From: Dicyema japonicum
Lineage: Eukaryota > Dicyemida > Rhombozoa > Dicyemidae
Reading direction: 5' to 3'
Length of the DNA: 64,000 nt
Assembly (NCBI GenBank): GCA_011109175.1
Contig: RDEW01000041.1
Location: 248,001 to 312,000, forward strand
Made by a program: the position numbers and the translations under genes. The notes under the pieces are model-generated. The model saw nothing but the letters and a program-made list of their open reading frames with translations. It had not been told where the DNA came from and made no database searches. This document shows positions 22,961 to 34,707 of the stretch, piece by piece. The first letter of the stretch is position 1, and each line of letters opens with the position of its first letter.

Positions 22961-23840
22961 GCGTAGGATTGTTACTGGGTCAGGGCTTATGGGTAATTAA
23001 AGGGAGAGTTAACAATGGCTTGAGTACGAGGAGCTTCCCTGCATGGCCGAGGCATGACGGGCAGTGCCATACTTCAAACGTGCTACAGCGGCATGGGATA
23101 GTTTGATATGAGATTCTAAGTTTCCAGATTTTGACTAGCCAACAAAATGAACATTTTTCGGATGAGTTTGTCTCTAAGATTTTCCTCTAAGTGAGAACAG
23201 GATACTCAAAAGACAGAGTGAGATAATATTCAGAAGATACGGGGAGGGATTGACACTCAGTAGATACGGGGGATGGTCCTCAGAAAATACAAGACGATAA
23301 TCTTAAGATACGGAGTAAGATACTCAGAAGATACAAGGAGATGATAATCCTAAGATACGGGAGGAAGATATTTAGAGGATGCGGAGATTAGCACTATCAC
23401 ATTTTATAAACCACAAACCACACAGCAGCACTTTATTTAAAAATAAATTCAATCTGTTTGAGAAAACTTTCAAAAGTATGATTATCGAACAGGTAACCAA
23501 AAATGAATTCACCTCTATTTCAAAAAACTTATGGAGCTGACTTTTGATTATTATGAGGACATTACATTGGTTTTCGGGTAGAAGAATTTGATTTCCGTGA
23601 GGAGAGAGGGGATATATTAGTTGGCAGTTAAGGGAAAGAATGATTTCAACGGTTAGAATAAATGGATATTGACTTATAATTATTGTCGTATGTCATAAGA
23701 ACCTGAGTCGTTGATACTGTCCGAGATGAAAAGACGAATGATAACTACCCCAAGGTAGCGACTCGATTAAACTCTCGGGATTCCAAGTGAATAAGGTTGT
23801 ATAAGATGTCTCCGTATAAAATTTAAAATATAAAAGAAAT
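22961..23840. other. Non-coding stretch containing a decayed tandem repeat
   Basis: Apart from the repeat array listed separately at 23200-23395, I see no coding motif. Short GC-richer blocks near 22980-23110 and 23700-23800 are probably old retrotransposon debris. Confidence 0.3.
23200..23395. repeat. Degenerate minisatellite, unit about 22-26 nt
   Basis: About eight imperfect purine-rich units follow the pattern GATACTCAGAAGATACGGGG with substitutions and small indels. Examples start near 23208, 23228, 23253, 23298 and 23320. Units are not perfectly spaced, so the array is old. No reading frame runs through it. Confidence 0.55.
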
Positions 23841-24009
23841 TTAATTTATTTCAAATTCAGTGCCTGCCTACTTTTCATCCGTTGCGAACTGCAGTCGCTT
23901 GGCCCAAGCAGTCCTACGTAACGCAACCGGACATATCTTGGACTCGGAGCTTGACTGAGTTTGCAAGTTGTGGGTGAGTTGGACTTGGAATTCCCGTCGA
24001 ACTTTGCTT

Positions 24010-24757
24010 GCCAGAAGAGTTGGGACTCAAGCACTCTGGATGCCGCGAAGAAAAGCGCCAACCAACACCGACTAGCAAGCATTAAGTCGGCCGCACATCG
24101 TGGAAATGGAGTCTGGCTCGAGGCCCTACCTTGCCCACATCTGGGGACTCTCCTTGACGAAAACAGCCTGAGGATCGGGGTGGCACTGCGCCTAGGACTG
24201 GACATATGCCAGAGACACAAATGCCGTTGCGGCGGGGACGTTGATACGAAAGGCTTACATCCACTTTCTTGCTGACGGATTGCTGGTCGAGCCCCGCGCC
24301 ACGCAGTCCTCAATGGCGTCATTTTTCGAGCCTCAAGGCTGCGGGATTTCCGGCCCAATTGGAACCATTGGGCTTAGACAGAGGTGACGGGAAGAGGCCG
24401 GATGGAATGACGTTATTCCCATACTCCCACGGAAAATCACTCGTCTGGGAGGCAACGTGTGTGGACACCTTCTCAGGAGCCAGATTGCTGACGGCGACGC
24501 ACTCTCCTGGAGACGCAGCCGACCAGGCGGAGGTCAAGAAGATCCATAAGTACGAACCCCTCGGAGACCATTATCATGTCACCCCCATTGCTGTGGAGAC
24601 AGCTAGAACTGTAGGCGCGAAGACGGACTGCCTTCTCCACAGCATTGGAAGCAAACTCGCCTCAAAAAGGTGCGAGCCACGAGAGGAACTCTGGTTGAGG
24701 CAGAGGCTCGAAATGACGATTATCAGAGGTAACGCCTTCGCTATTCTGTCGTCCTAA
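24010..24757 (+). mobile_element. RLE-A retrotransposon, C-terminal domain of a GC-rich subfamily
   Basis: Frames 23961-24275 and 24269-24757 together read a Cys/His segment (RHKCRCGGDVDTKGLHPLSC), then DGMTLFPYSHGKSLVWEATC-DTFS, KIHKYEPLGDHYHVTP and the end IIRGNAFAILSS. This corresponds to the last third of the 12.6-14.4 kb element. The copy is noticeably richer in G+C than its surroundings and diverges from the other copies, so it represents a separate subfamily. It is broken by one frame change near 24270. Confidence 0.75.
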
Positions 24758-24759
24758 TT

Positions 24760-25029
24760 ATTGCCTTTGTTATTTTTAATTATATTGTTTGTCAAAAAAA
24801 TAAATAAAAAAAAGTATTATACTATGTGATAAAAATTAAAAACATCTCAAATATTGATTATTCAAAGGTTTTTTTCATACTTTTTTTAGATTAGATTTAG
24901 AGGTATGATTTAGCGGTGTTTTATGTTAAATTCTGTTTTCTTTGTCTTATCTGGCCATCGAAATCTTCTTAATCTCATGTTGTGAAAGCTACTTGAAACC
25001 TTAAATTTGAATGATCAACAAATTTTAAT
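24760..25029. other. AT-rich gap, nothing recognised
   Basis: Low-complexity AT sequence between two RLE-A pieces. No coding or structural signal was seen. Confidence 0.3.
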
Positions 25030-25245
25030 ATAACCTCGGGGATCGCTACCGATTTACTCCTGTTGCGACCGAATCATCGGGAGCCGTTGGTCAATGACGG
25101 CTGAATTCTTGCAAGAACTCGGAGGATTGCTTGCCAGAAAGAAAAGGGATCAACGAGAAGGGTTATGGCTAAGACAAAAGATCGGAATAGCCATACTCCG
25201 AGGGAACTCGTTCGCAATCCACGCAGCAGGCTTCCTCAACTGACA
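25030..25245 (+). mobile_element. RLE-A 3' end, near-identical to the 12.65 kb copy
   Basis: The 215 bases from CCTCGGGGATCGCTACCG to CTTCCTCAACTGA match minus-strand 12645-12860 almost base for base, including the final peptide RGNSFAIHAAGFLN and the first bases after the stop. The high identity marks a recent 5'-truncated insertion and helps fix the 3' end of the family. Confidence 0.8.
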
Positions 25246-25825
25246 TTTGTTTAATTGTTAAAAAAAATTTTGTTATAAAAAAAATATAAAACGATTTAAA
25301 ATGAAAAACTTTTTTATTATCAGACACATAAACTGTATTGAATGCCTAATTAATTTTTTTAATTATTTATTTTGAAACTTTTTTTGTTTCATTTGTGGAA
25401 ACTTTGAGTAACAATCAATTACATAAAGAATCCATTTATATTTTTTATTATAGGAAGAATATCTCCGAAGATTTATACAATCAGCCATGAATCGTTCGAA
25501 TTTATGTGAAACAGTAATCATTTGAATATCTTCACAAGTCTTTAGCCTGTTGAGATGGTTCAGGAATCACGGGTTGATATAAAATGGCGAATAACTTATT
25601 CAGTTAAAGAAGGGAAAAGGTACCGATCCTTCGACCTCTTCTATTTTCACCCCTTTTCACTCTTAATCGCTTTATTGACTCAAAACAAAATGTTTTGTTT
25701 TTTGAGGGAAAAAGGGACCGATCATTTGAAGCAAAACTTAGTGGCTGTTAATGGTTTTCAAGTGATAAATTTGTCTTAACAACCAGGACAGTATCAACAG
25801 CCCGGACGCTATGACATACGATAGT
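25246..25825. other. Spacer, no gene recognised
   Basis: AT-rich flank. One open frame (25555-25779) begins ESRVDIKWRITYSVKEGKRY and has no family resemblance I can name. Confidence 0.3.
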
Positions 25826-25827
25826 TA

Positions 25828-27728
25828 CAGTCGAACCCCGGGGTGGAGCATCAAAGTGCCCCAAAAAGCGGGGGTGCCTTCCAAAACCGGGATTTGGTTC
25901 AAACTATTGATTTATGGTTGATTTAACTTAAATTTTTGTTTACTTTGCGAAAAGGAACTTCTTCACCTCTTCCAAAAGTGTTTATAAATAAGTTGTGATT
26001 TTTTGCTCTATAGTTTGATAAATTATTCTATGTTTTTTATTCCATTTTGATTAATTAATAAATCATTATTTTTAAAAAATTTTTTTGAAATAATCAGCCA
26101 ATTTCAAATTTTTCCTATTTCTTAAATTTTTCCAAGCTGAAATCTGAACTCATAATATTTTTGGAGTGTCTCCAGATATGTATTTTGCGCTACATTTTCT
26201 AACTTATCCATCATTTCATACGTTTCTGATATCGTTGTTTTGTCCTCTGTGTCAATTCCATTATAAAATTTGCGACTCTTGACTAGATCTTCGCTTTCTT
26301 CAGCTATTAGTTCAGTTATTATTTTCCAGGACTTCTTCCCCGCAATTTTTATCTTCAACTAATTCTTTTCTATTTTCCTCAATTTTCTTCCAACAATCAA
26401 TTATTGTTGTTTCTTTAACTTCCATCCACGCTTTTTTAACAAGTACCATAATCTGTCGCATATCTATATTTTTCAAAGATTTAGGATTAATTGTTGTATC
26501 TTCTTCCAAATTGAGCATAAAGTCCATTAGGAAGTTTGTGTAATGTACTTTGAAACATTTTATTATACCCATGTCTAGAGGCTGAATCAAAGATGTTGTG
26601 TTTTTAGGAAAAAAAACAATTTAACATTTGAGTATTCCAATAAAGAATGGCATGTAGCATTATCCATTATTAAAAGTATTTTTCTATCTTGTGAGAGAAA
26701 GTCGTCGTTTATCTTTGAAAGCCACATTTTGAAAATTTCTCTATTCATCCAGGAATTTTTTGACGCTGCATATAAAATACCGAATTTTTCACAATCAAAA
26801 TCTATGTTAAAATATAATTAAGCAAACTTTTCATACAACAAGGTGATTTGTATTTTCCAATAACAAGGGGTCTTAATTTATTTCTTGCTGCATTACAGCA
26901 AAGGAGAACTGTTACTTTTTTTACTGAATTTTGTACCATGACATGTCTCTATAGATTCGACATAAGATCTTGAAGGAAATTTTTTAACATACAAAGATGT
27001 TTCATCACAGTTAAAAATATTTTCATGACAATAAGTTTTCAACAAATTATCGAATTGAAAGAAAAAATTTGCCAAATTACTTTTATCTGCTGAATTTTTT
27101 TCACCACAAATGGCTTTAAAAACCAGATCATGTCTCTTCTTAAATCTGTCTAACCAACCGTTTGAAGCTTTAAAAGATGTTGAATAATTCAATTTTGTCG
27201 ATATTTTTTTCGCGATGGCTTTGATTAAAGTACCCGAAATAGAAAAGGAATCATCCCTCAAACGACGAAAAGCATTGAAAGTTAATTCGTCAAATTTTTC
27301 AAATTGATTGTCTTCATTAGAAACTGGTTCAACTTCATCTATTTGAACTAATCTTGAAATGACTGATCCGGTATTAATGAAAGAAGAAATGTTTTTTTTG
27401 ATTCGGGAAATAGTGCCTTTGCTTATCTTGAATTTTTTTGCAACTTCTCTTTCAGAAGAAGTTTGTAGACACTTTGCAATTTTAATTTTTGTTTCAATAG
27501 AAATTTTGGAAGGCATTACACAAAGACAATTATCACGTGTTCAAAAATAATATTATTCAAAATAATATTATTTAAAATATTAAAATAAATTAGTAAAGTG
27601 CCCCATACTGGGGTTTTGATAATTTCCAAATATGGAAATTATTGATGGAAAATGTACTAAAAAATAAAATCGCCCCAAAAAGCCAGGGTGTCCCAAGGCG
27701 TGGGTTTTATTAGTGTGGGGTTCGACTG
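25828..27728 (-). mobile_element. Tigger/pogo-type DNA transposon with terminal inverted repeats and TA duplication
   Basis: The element starts CAGTCGAACCCC and ends with its reverse complement GGGGTTCGACTG, flanked by TA at 25826-25827 and 27729-27730. Less perfect similarity continues inward (CCCCAAAAAGC on both sides). The minus-strand transposase has an N-terminal CENP-B-like helix-turn-helix (REVAKKFKISKGTISRIKK) and a second DNA-binding part ending FKASNGWLDRFKKRH. The DDE domain shows IFNCDETSLY, then LLIMDNATCH, and SLIQPLDMGIIKCFK. Frame breaks occur between about 26590 and 26893, so it is probably inactive, but both catalytic Asp blocks are preserved. Confidence 0.85.
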
Positions 27729-27730
27729 TA

Positions 27731-28440
27731 TTAATATTTTTGTGGTATTATTCAAACCACAAAAATGTCTAAAATGTAGAAATAATGGTTGATACATAAA
27801 TATTGAATAGAACAATGATGCAATTGTATTATGGTTAAAAGTAACGTTTGATTAAATCTAATTTGCCGGTCATGGGTTCGACTCAGAGTCTAATATCACC
27901 TCACAAAATTTTGATTTTTTTCGTTCAATAATTAAGAGAACGCTGTTCTATCAGAGGATGTTTTATTTTTACGCTCGCAGTTGAAACGCGAACCTCGCTC
28001 GACATCCTGAAGGGAATAGCCACACATTAAAGTCTTTGAATTTCCCGACCATCACCATAGCTCTATCCGTTGCTATCAACACGAGATTTTATAGTCGAAT
28101 AACTTTTGTCAAAAAACTTTTTTCCTTTAATTTCTCAGTATTCGATAGGTTTTTCACGTTTATATGGATGCATACTTCGAAAATGATTCAATTGCCTTGA
28201 TGGCTTTATTTGAAAGGTAGACCAAGGGTTACCTAATTTTTATGTATGTTCTTTATCTTTTTTTTCTACTAAATATTTTAGAGATAGTGTCCAGTTTCAA
28301 GGTGAGACTAAAAAGTCATGTTCTCGCTCACTCGATTGTAAGGTTTCCGACAACTTCATTGAATGTAAGTTTACTTAGTTTTCTGTTGTTTCTGAATGGA
28401 CTTTGCCATTCAATAAAACAATTTGATAAAACTTAATCTT
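27731..28440. other. Spacer with an RLE-A tail relic and a tRNA-like B box
   Basis: 27985-28045 resembles the RLE-A terminal region at 16690 (HPEGNSH-like peptide, bases GGGAATAGCCACAC). At 27868-27890 the sequence GGTCATGGGTTCGACTC resembles a polymerase III B box, but no complete tRNA fold could be drawn. Otherwise no coding signal. Confidence 0.3.
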
Positions 28441-28522
28441 AAAAATTATTTTATTTTTTATAAAAATCAAGAAATATTTTTATTTGAAATTTAATTATAT
28501 AATTTCGCTATTTTGTAATAAA

Positions 28523-29574
28523 ATGGAAATACCTTCGTTATATGCTCATTGCATCAACCTTCTTCGAAAAAACATTGATGAGAAAAAATATCAAGCATTA
28601 AGCGAAAAATCTAAGAGAATGATTTCTAAAAGACTAGTAAAGGAACTGAGATATTTGAAAGATCTATCAGAACCTGAAAATGAGCAATACTCAAGTATAT
28701 ACAAGATTTCAGATGTGACACTGAACAATATTTTTTGCGTCGAGTTGACTACTCACAAAGTTGACGTTAAAGATGTTCTCAAAATGATTCAAGTTTATCC
28801 AAATTTATCGAATATTAAAATATTCATGTTAGTTTCATCAGAAGAGAATCCCTTACTACCATTTTCTCCCAATAACATCCAATCATTCTCACTTACAGAA
28901 TATGATGATCCTGATCTGCTACATTCTCTTTTTATGACTGGATTTGTGAAAATAACATTCCTTGAACTTTATCGCGACGAAGAATATCACCCAACAATTT
29001 TTAAGAATAGCACATTGAAAATAATTGAGAAACTGGAACACGTAGAATTTCGTAACGTTTTAATTGTCGACTTTGAAGAATTTTCTACAAACCTCAACAG
29101 TCCAGAGTCTTTGTGGTTTTTTTGTTGTAAAATTCAGTTATTTTGATGTCAAAAGTTTTAATCCTTTCGGTGAAGAATATTTGGATGCAAATGAATTCAG
29201 TTGTCTTTTCGAAAAAGCCACAAACATAACTTTTCTAGGTTTATCGGCCTATGATACCGATCTAGACAAATTTGCAAAGTAATTGATTATAATAATCTTA
29301 GACAAGTGGCAAAAAACGGATTGAAAAAACTTTATAATAAAGAAATCTTACATTTCAGCGCGGATATAAACGAATCAGTAAATTTGACAAAATAATATAG
29401 AATGATCTAGAATCAGCTGTAAACAACCTAGCCATATCTCTCCATGACGGATATTACGAAATGTTTGAGGAAACCCTCTCTAAGTCTCGCAATACGAATA
29501 TTCGAAATATCATTTTAACTCGATTTTTGAGAGTATATGCAAATATTTCTTTAGCTTCTCTCTCATCATTTTGA
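28523..29574 (+). CDS. Leucine-rich-repeat-like protein with an N-terminal BC-box-like motif (putative ubiquitin-ligase substrate receptor)
   Basis: Four exons, 28523-29112, 29138-29278, 29302-29377 and 29401-29574, join over introns of 25, 23 and 23 nt into 326 residues with no break. The N-terminus reads MEIPSLYAHCINLL. Here SLYAHCINLL fits the S/T-L-x-x-x-C-x-x-x-hydrophobic BC box used by Elongin C-binding receptors of the VHL/ZYG11 kind, and it is followed by a Leu-rich helix. The rest alternates Leu/Ile/Phe in LRR-like spacing (NLSNIKIFMLVS, KITFLELYRD, ATNITFLGLSA). Receptor function is inference from layout. A dead paralogue with the same leader and intron lies at 22.3 kb, so this is a small gene family. 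Confidence 0.6.
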
Positions 29575-30066
29575 GGTAGAATTCTATAAAAATACAAATT
29601 ATGTCATGTAAGTGAATTTTGTTACTTCAGCTCTATTATAATTGATCTTCCCCAAAAAAATAAAATTTCTTATTTTAATCGTTGGTATCAGTTGATCTTA
29701 TTGTTAGCTTAATCTATGACATTTTTCTTGCCGTTTTTAATACATCCGTTTATCAAAAACACAATATTGTATTATAATTTTAAATTTTAGGAAATTCATG
29801 ATTTTTTAGATGTATTACACTTTTTAAAACCATGGGAGACACCAATTTTTGTTTGTAATTTTTTTCATTTTAGTTGCCTTCGATCTCATCCGTGCTTAAA
29901 GGAATGTCATTATGGTACGACAAAGAAAGAGATACTTACGATTGCTGTCTCTCTACTATGAAACGTATGAGCGTAGAATTTATGACTTATCTTGGGCATT
30001 CCGGACTTGTCAAAGTTTAAAATTAATGACAGGATAATTTTAGTACTGCTTTAAATGTCTTGAAAC
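29575..30066. other. Spacer with a possible upstream exon of the next gene
   Basis: 29911-30024 contains an open segment starting MSLWYDKERDTYDCC and ending GHSGLVK just before a GT dinucleotide. It could be a 5' exon of the 30067 gene, but I could not find a splice that keeps frame. Confidence 0.25.
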
Positions 30067-30878
30067 ATGCAACAGCATGAATTCTGGGATATTCCATGTG
30101 TTGAGATATCTTCTAGGCATTCGCAATGTATTTATTTAGATGGAAATGAAAAAAATGTGGATTTGTTTGTTGATTTGGATGGAATTGCTCAAATTCACAA
30201 TCTTTTTAAAAGACTTTCAATAGACAAGAATGATAACCATTATATTATAATTCCGATTATTAAAGTTGTGGAAACTCTAGCTAAATTTCAAAAGGCTAGA
30301 GGTTTACTGGCGACGTGTGGAGTAATGGAAGATTTATTGTAAAATCGGTGTTTTATTGAAGGAATCCTGATTACGATCAACTTAATTTTAATGCGCAATA
30401 TTTTATCTGGAGTTGCATGTCTCTGCTATTGGGGGATCCAAATTATATTTTGCCCACATTTGTAAATTTGGAATTCGGTGATTTGAGTCCGAAAGAATTC
30501 ATCATAAATGGGATTTTTCAATTTTTAAAAAGAAATCCGTATAACGCAAACTGCGATATCCATATTAGGTTCTCCGATTTTTTATGTGGCAGGTCATTGA
30601 TGCCAAGAATAAATATATTAAATGTGAACACGGATGAGCGAATTTGGCTTTTGGTTGTGTGGGAATTTGCTAATTTAACCACTAAATATCGTTGATCTTT
30701 ATTTTTATATTAGCAAATGTATTCATGGACATGTTGATTCCGCATAACATTATTCAGAAAATTGAGAATGTATGTGTACAATCCAACATGGAAGAGATCC
30801 ATTTCTATGCTGCTATTTTAAGAACAAATTACAATGTCGTTAATTTTATGATTTTAGGATTACGTTAATCGTCACTGA
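30067..30878 (+). CDS. Unrecognised spliced gene, possible armadillo-type helical-repeat protein, 247 residues
   Basis: Exons 30067-30338, 30362-30690, 30714-30835 and 30858-30878 join over introns of 23, 23 and 22 nt in a single open frame whose length is an exact multiple of three. Segments such as NVDLFVDLDGIAQIHNLF, PIIKVVETLAKFQKARG and WLLVVWEFANLTTKYPNVF are spaced like paired helices and recall importin-alpha/TMCO6-type repeats. That is a weak structural guess and no family motif is decisive. A 5' extension is possible (see 29575-30066). It is convergent with the small gene ending at 30976. Confidence 0.5.
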
Positions 30879-30975
30879 TGAAGTCTTCAAGTTAACTTTT
30901 TCTTTAATAAATTATTAGCAACATGTATTCATTACTAGTCGCTATTATAAGGCTAAAATGCATACTTAGCTACTG

Positions 30976-31330
30976 TTAGCATTTTTTTCTACTGAATTTT
31001 TTTTTCAAATCCGAATATTGTTCACAATAATCTGATGTAATACTACGTGGTGGTTCTAACGTATCGATTTCCAAAATCTCATTTAACATTAATCTAAAAA
31101 ATCAAAAATTAGAACTCTTCTAACTCGAGGACCCGTAGCTACATTGATCATAAACACTCAAATATTTCATTCTCAGATAATCTAAAAGTTCATTGTGGCT
31201 GGTCAAATATCGAATAAATCTGGAAAATCCCCTTAAGGTAAGCTCAATTTCTCCTCTTTCTGTCACCTCTAAAATACTCAAAAAATCAAATGTCGTTCCA
31301 AAACCTACGTTGTAGATTTTTTAACATGTT
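30976..31330 (-). CDS. Small minus-strand gene, unrecognised
   Basis: From about 31285 the minus strand reads FDFLSILEVTERGEIELTL, then FSRFIRYLTSHNELLDYL. It continues through a candidate 17-nt intron and a 22-nt intron (GTTCTAATTT...TTAG) into LELEELMLNEILEID and PPRSITSDYCEQYSD, ending KKKFSRKKC at the TAA (30976-30978). The continuity of acidic and hydrophobic residues across both tiny introns supports the model. The 5' end is unclear: an ATG at about 31325 needs a one- or two-base adjustment to enter the frame. No known family. Confidence 0.45.
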
Positions 31331-32330
31331 TCTTTTTTCAAAAATACAGCAGGTGTCTTATTTTGCTCGTTGTTCACTAAAAGAAGAGCTAAAATGTCAT
31401 TTGTTCTTAACATAAGCCCTATAAATCTTGGAGAAGTTGAAAATACAGTAAAATGCACTAATGCTCCTGGAAAGGACAGGATCGCTATGCGTTCGTTCAC
31501 GGAATCACCTAGGAGCTCTGAATATCTGAGATGTCTCTTTACATATAAGTCAGGTTAATTTACGAAGATCAGAATGATACGTAAATCTGGGAAACCTGGT
31601 AACTTAGTAACCAGTTATAAGCCCTGAAGCCTCATTTATACAAACATTCTCAGGATTGAAAGAATCGTGTTTAACAGACTCTCAGAACACATAGTACGTA
31701 ATATATAAAAGAGCACCAGTCGGGTTTTTCGCAAAAATCGCTATTTGGAGACTGTTTATACAGTTTTAGCTCGACAATTGTGAGGCCTTTTATACTAAAG
31801 GATTTTTGACCGCAGTCTTCTCTGACATATCCAAAGTTTTCGACAGTGTGTGATATCTTAGACTTTTATATCTCTTGTGAGATGTGATGCTGAAAAGGAA
31901 CTTTATTTCTGTATACGAAGTTTGCTCTCGAACAGAAGGTTAATTGGTAATTTCTTAAACTTTTCACCCGCTCTCTTGCCGCCATAGCAGAGGCCGGTTC
32001 CATAGGCATGCAGCCATCAACGGGGTTGTGAAGCGCTCTCTTGAGGAAGCTGGATTCACGTCGTCTCTAGAACCAGTAGGAATGGATCGTGGAGATGGAA
32101 AACGCCTAGACGGGGTAACTGTCTCCGCCTTCTCTCGAGGAAAATGCTTAAATGAGATGGGGATTGTACCGATACCTTTTCCTAGTCGAGACTTGCTGGT
32201 TCCTCTTCAAAAGCTGGGAGGCTGCTCGGATTTTCGAGAATTTCAAGTTTTAGAAATACGACAGCCTCTCTACAAAATTCCATGTTCCAGTCTTCTATTA
32301 ACATTGCCAGAAATCTTGATAAACGCTGAT
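31331..32330 (+). mobile_element. Decayed non-LTR retrotransposon: RT pieces followed by an RLE-A C-terminal piece
   Basis: 31430-31560 reads TNAPGKDRIAMRSF. 31575-31690 reads RKSGKPGNLVTSY and SLIYTNILRIERI. 31800-31850 reads TAVFSDISKVFDSV, so RT blocks are in order but full of breaks. At 32000-32160 the frame SLEPVGMDRGDGKRLDGVTV with FSRGKCL matches the start of the RLE-A C-terminal domain (compare 24355-24430). It then runs into unrelated sequence. Confidence 0.6.
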
Positions 32331-34650
32331 ACGTAATAATTTATGTCTCTTCACCCCTTTGGTATTTGAGAAATGGTTGAAGAAGTAAATGTATCAGATC
32401 GAAGAGTGATGTAATGTAAGCTTTCTTTCAGCTGCACGTGAGAAATCTGGTCTGGTGAAAATAACTGGAAGCAGAAGCCTGGCTAATTTAAAGAAAACTT
32501 ACAAGGATAGCTCGGAAGAAGACTATGAAAGACCTTAGCCTCCTAATTGACGAGGGGGTAATTTTATGGAACATGCTAAAACACGCAATTAAAAGCTGCG
32601 GACACTGTTCTGCGTTACATAGTTAAAGCTCGAGTCGGAGACCTTTGCGATGTCTTCAACTTTGCAACACTTCCTGGAATGTTATATAGAAGGACGGTAC
32701 GACCCAAAAGGAGATACTCATTTATCATGAAATTTGAGTATTTATGCTCTAAAGCTTGATTATGGGATATCTATGCCGATTCTCGTATGGTTGGAAAGAA
32801 AAATGTGGAAGGTTGGCGGAACTATCAAAATCTTATTCGAGATTTCAAAAACCGCACTAAAGTATCGGGAGTTATCTTAAAAGATTACCCTCTGTTTGAT
32901 CGTTGGCCAAGCACTACCGTTTCACATTACTTCCCCCATAACTTAATTAGCAGTATATTTTATAATAACTTACCTACGGTGCAAATCCTTTCCAAATTGG
33001 ATACTCAAGGTTCAGTTATTTCACATTCGCAATTTTATTTTCATTCGAGTGAGTTAATGCAAATTTACCGTAACACAAAAAAATTAACTATTTTCAAAAA
33101 TTAAAGATATCTCCCTTAAAATCGATAGTCATGCTCCTCCACTGATTTAAAACAATCTACTATTCGCCCAATACTGTTCATTTGGAGCAACCTTTTTCGC
33201 AATAAAAAAGTTCGACCGCCAATTATTTAGCTGATTTTAAAAAGAATGTGTTCCAGAGTTGTCTTCCCATCAAATGATGGATTTTATCACAAAAAATTCC
33301 ACCAGATCCATCAATGCACTCGAAATGAACAAATTCCTAGACAAGTTTACAAAAACCCAATTCATCAACTGCACCTTTTCTAATGAAACTACGGAATATT
33401 AACACGTGTGCACAGTGTTTTCTCACTATTTAGTCCCACTGCGTTTGAATGAGTTAGAAAATCCATACAAGTTCAAACTTACTATAAGTCCAACGGGTTT
33501 TCACGAAGGCCTTGATAACTAGAGGCTAGTATTACCCAGGATCACTGGGTAAGAGGAAAAAAGAAAGTTCCCAACTAGCTTAAGTGACCCCAGACCGATT
33601 TGGGGAAGGGTCCTATTTGACGTAGACGAGAATCCTTTATGGCTTTCAGGAAAGACATGTCGTTATCACGCATCTAGGGAAGTTTTTTTAAAGTATTTGT
33701 TCATGGCTTCAAAGAAAGGGTAGTTGGCCGAGCAGCTTCCCTCACCATCTTCTGTTGTAATTTAATAAAATCTGCCAATGACTCTTTTGGAAGCTTTTTT
33801 GGTTGCTGACAGTTTCAGGAGAGAGAAGCGGGAAATGGCCAGTGACCACGATTCACATGCCTAGATCAATTGTCGATAGACAGTGAAAAAGGGTCCAGCG
33901 TTTCTTATGAGAGGTTTGAAATTATCTTCAGTATCATTCTCATAAATGCCGCAGTCTAATTCTGAACAAGAACTCGAGGCTAAATAATAATAGTTAACAA
34001 TATACGGGCTAATTCTTAAAATGAATAATTCTTTTTTTCAGTCGATAAAAGACAAAAGGATGCGCTAAAAATCAATCTTCATTGTGACATTATTTCGATG
34101 AACACACATCCAAGAATAATGGGAGTAATCATGGACGGCTTCCTCGTGAATGTACTGTAAAGGGGTATCTCGCCGTTACCATAAAGAGTTAGAATTCCGT
34201 GTTTGAGAGTAAAACCTATATCATTCTTAAACTTTCATCGTCTACTAGTTGTATGAGCTTTCTTCTACAGTATCAAAAGGTCTCGGTAAATCAATCCCAG
34301 GATTATAAAATGCCTTCTTGAGCTTTTGCGTCCACACGATATCCGACGTAGACTTCCATCATCTGAATCCACTTTTTCGTCAAACATAATCCTTTAGGTC
34401 CGTTCTTTCGGTTTAGTAGTTTGATTACTCTTAAAATTTTTGGGGCCATAGTTAAGGAGTTAAACCTCTTTAACGATTGAGGTCCTCAGTCAACTGTGTT
34501 CTTTGTGGTGAAGAAGAATTCCTCTGACGCTGAAGAGTGTGTTTTAGACATACGTGCAATTGAGAGACGTCCAAATACCAAAATCGTTAAAAATTATTTT
34601 AAAATATTTTTTTGTTTTTAAAACCAGAATTAATTATAAAATTAAATTTA
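32331..34650. other. Long relic-rich stretch with one unassigned ORF and LINE debris
   Basis: 32787-33104 (plus) is a 105-codon frame containing GWRNYQNLIRDFKNRTKVSG and FDRWPSTTVSHYFPHN that I cannot assign. Around 34050-34150 a frame with INLHCDIISMNTHPRIMGV resembles the post-RT region of LINE-C (compare IDVTLNGVPIPQ...NILGV at 4.5 kb). The remainder has no readable domain. Confidence 0.3.
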
Positions 34651-34707
34651 TTTAAAACGTGTGCATTTTGTGTCTTGTGGGTTTTCTTTGTTAATTAAAA
34701 CAGTTAT

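Noticed and set aside
27840-27900. Possible tRNA gene around the GGGTTCGACTC box
   Set aside because: No acceptor stem or anticodon arm could be paired.
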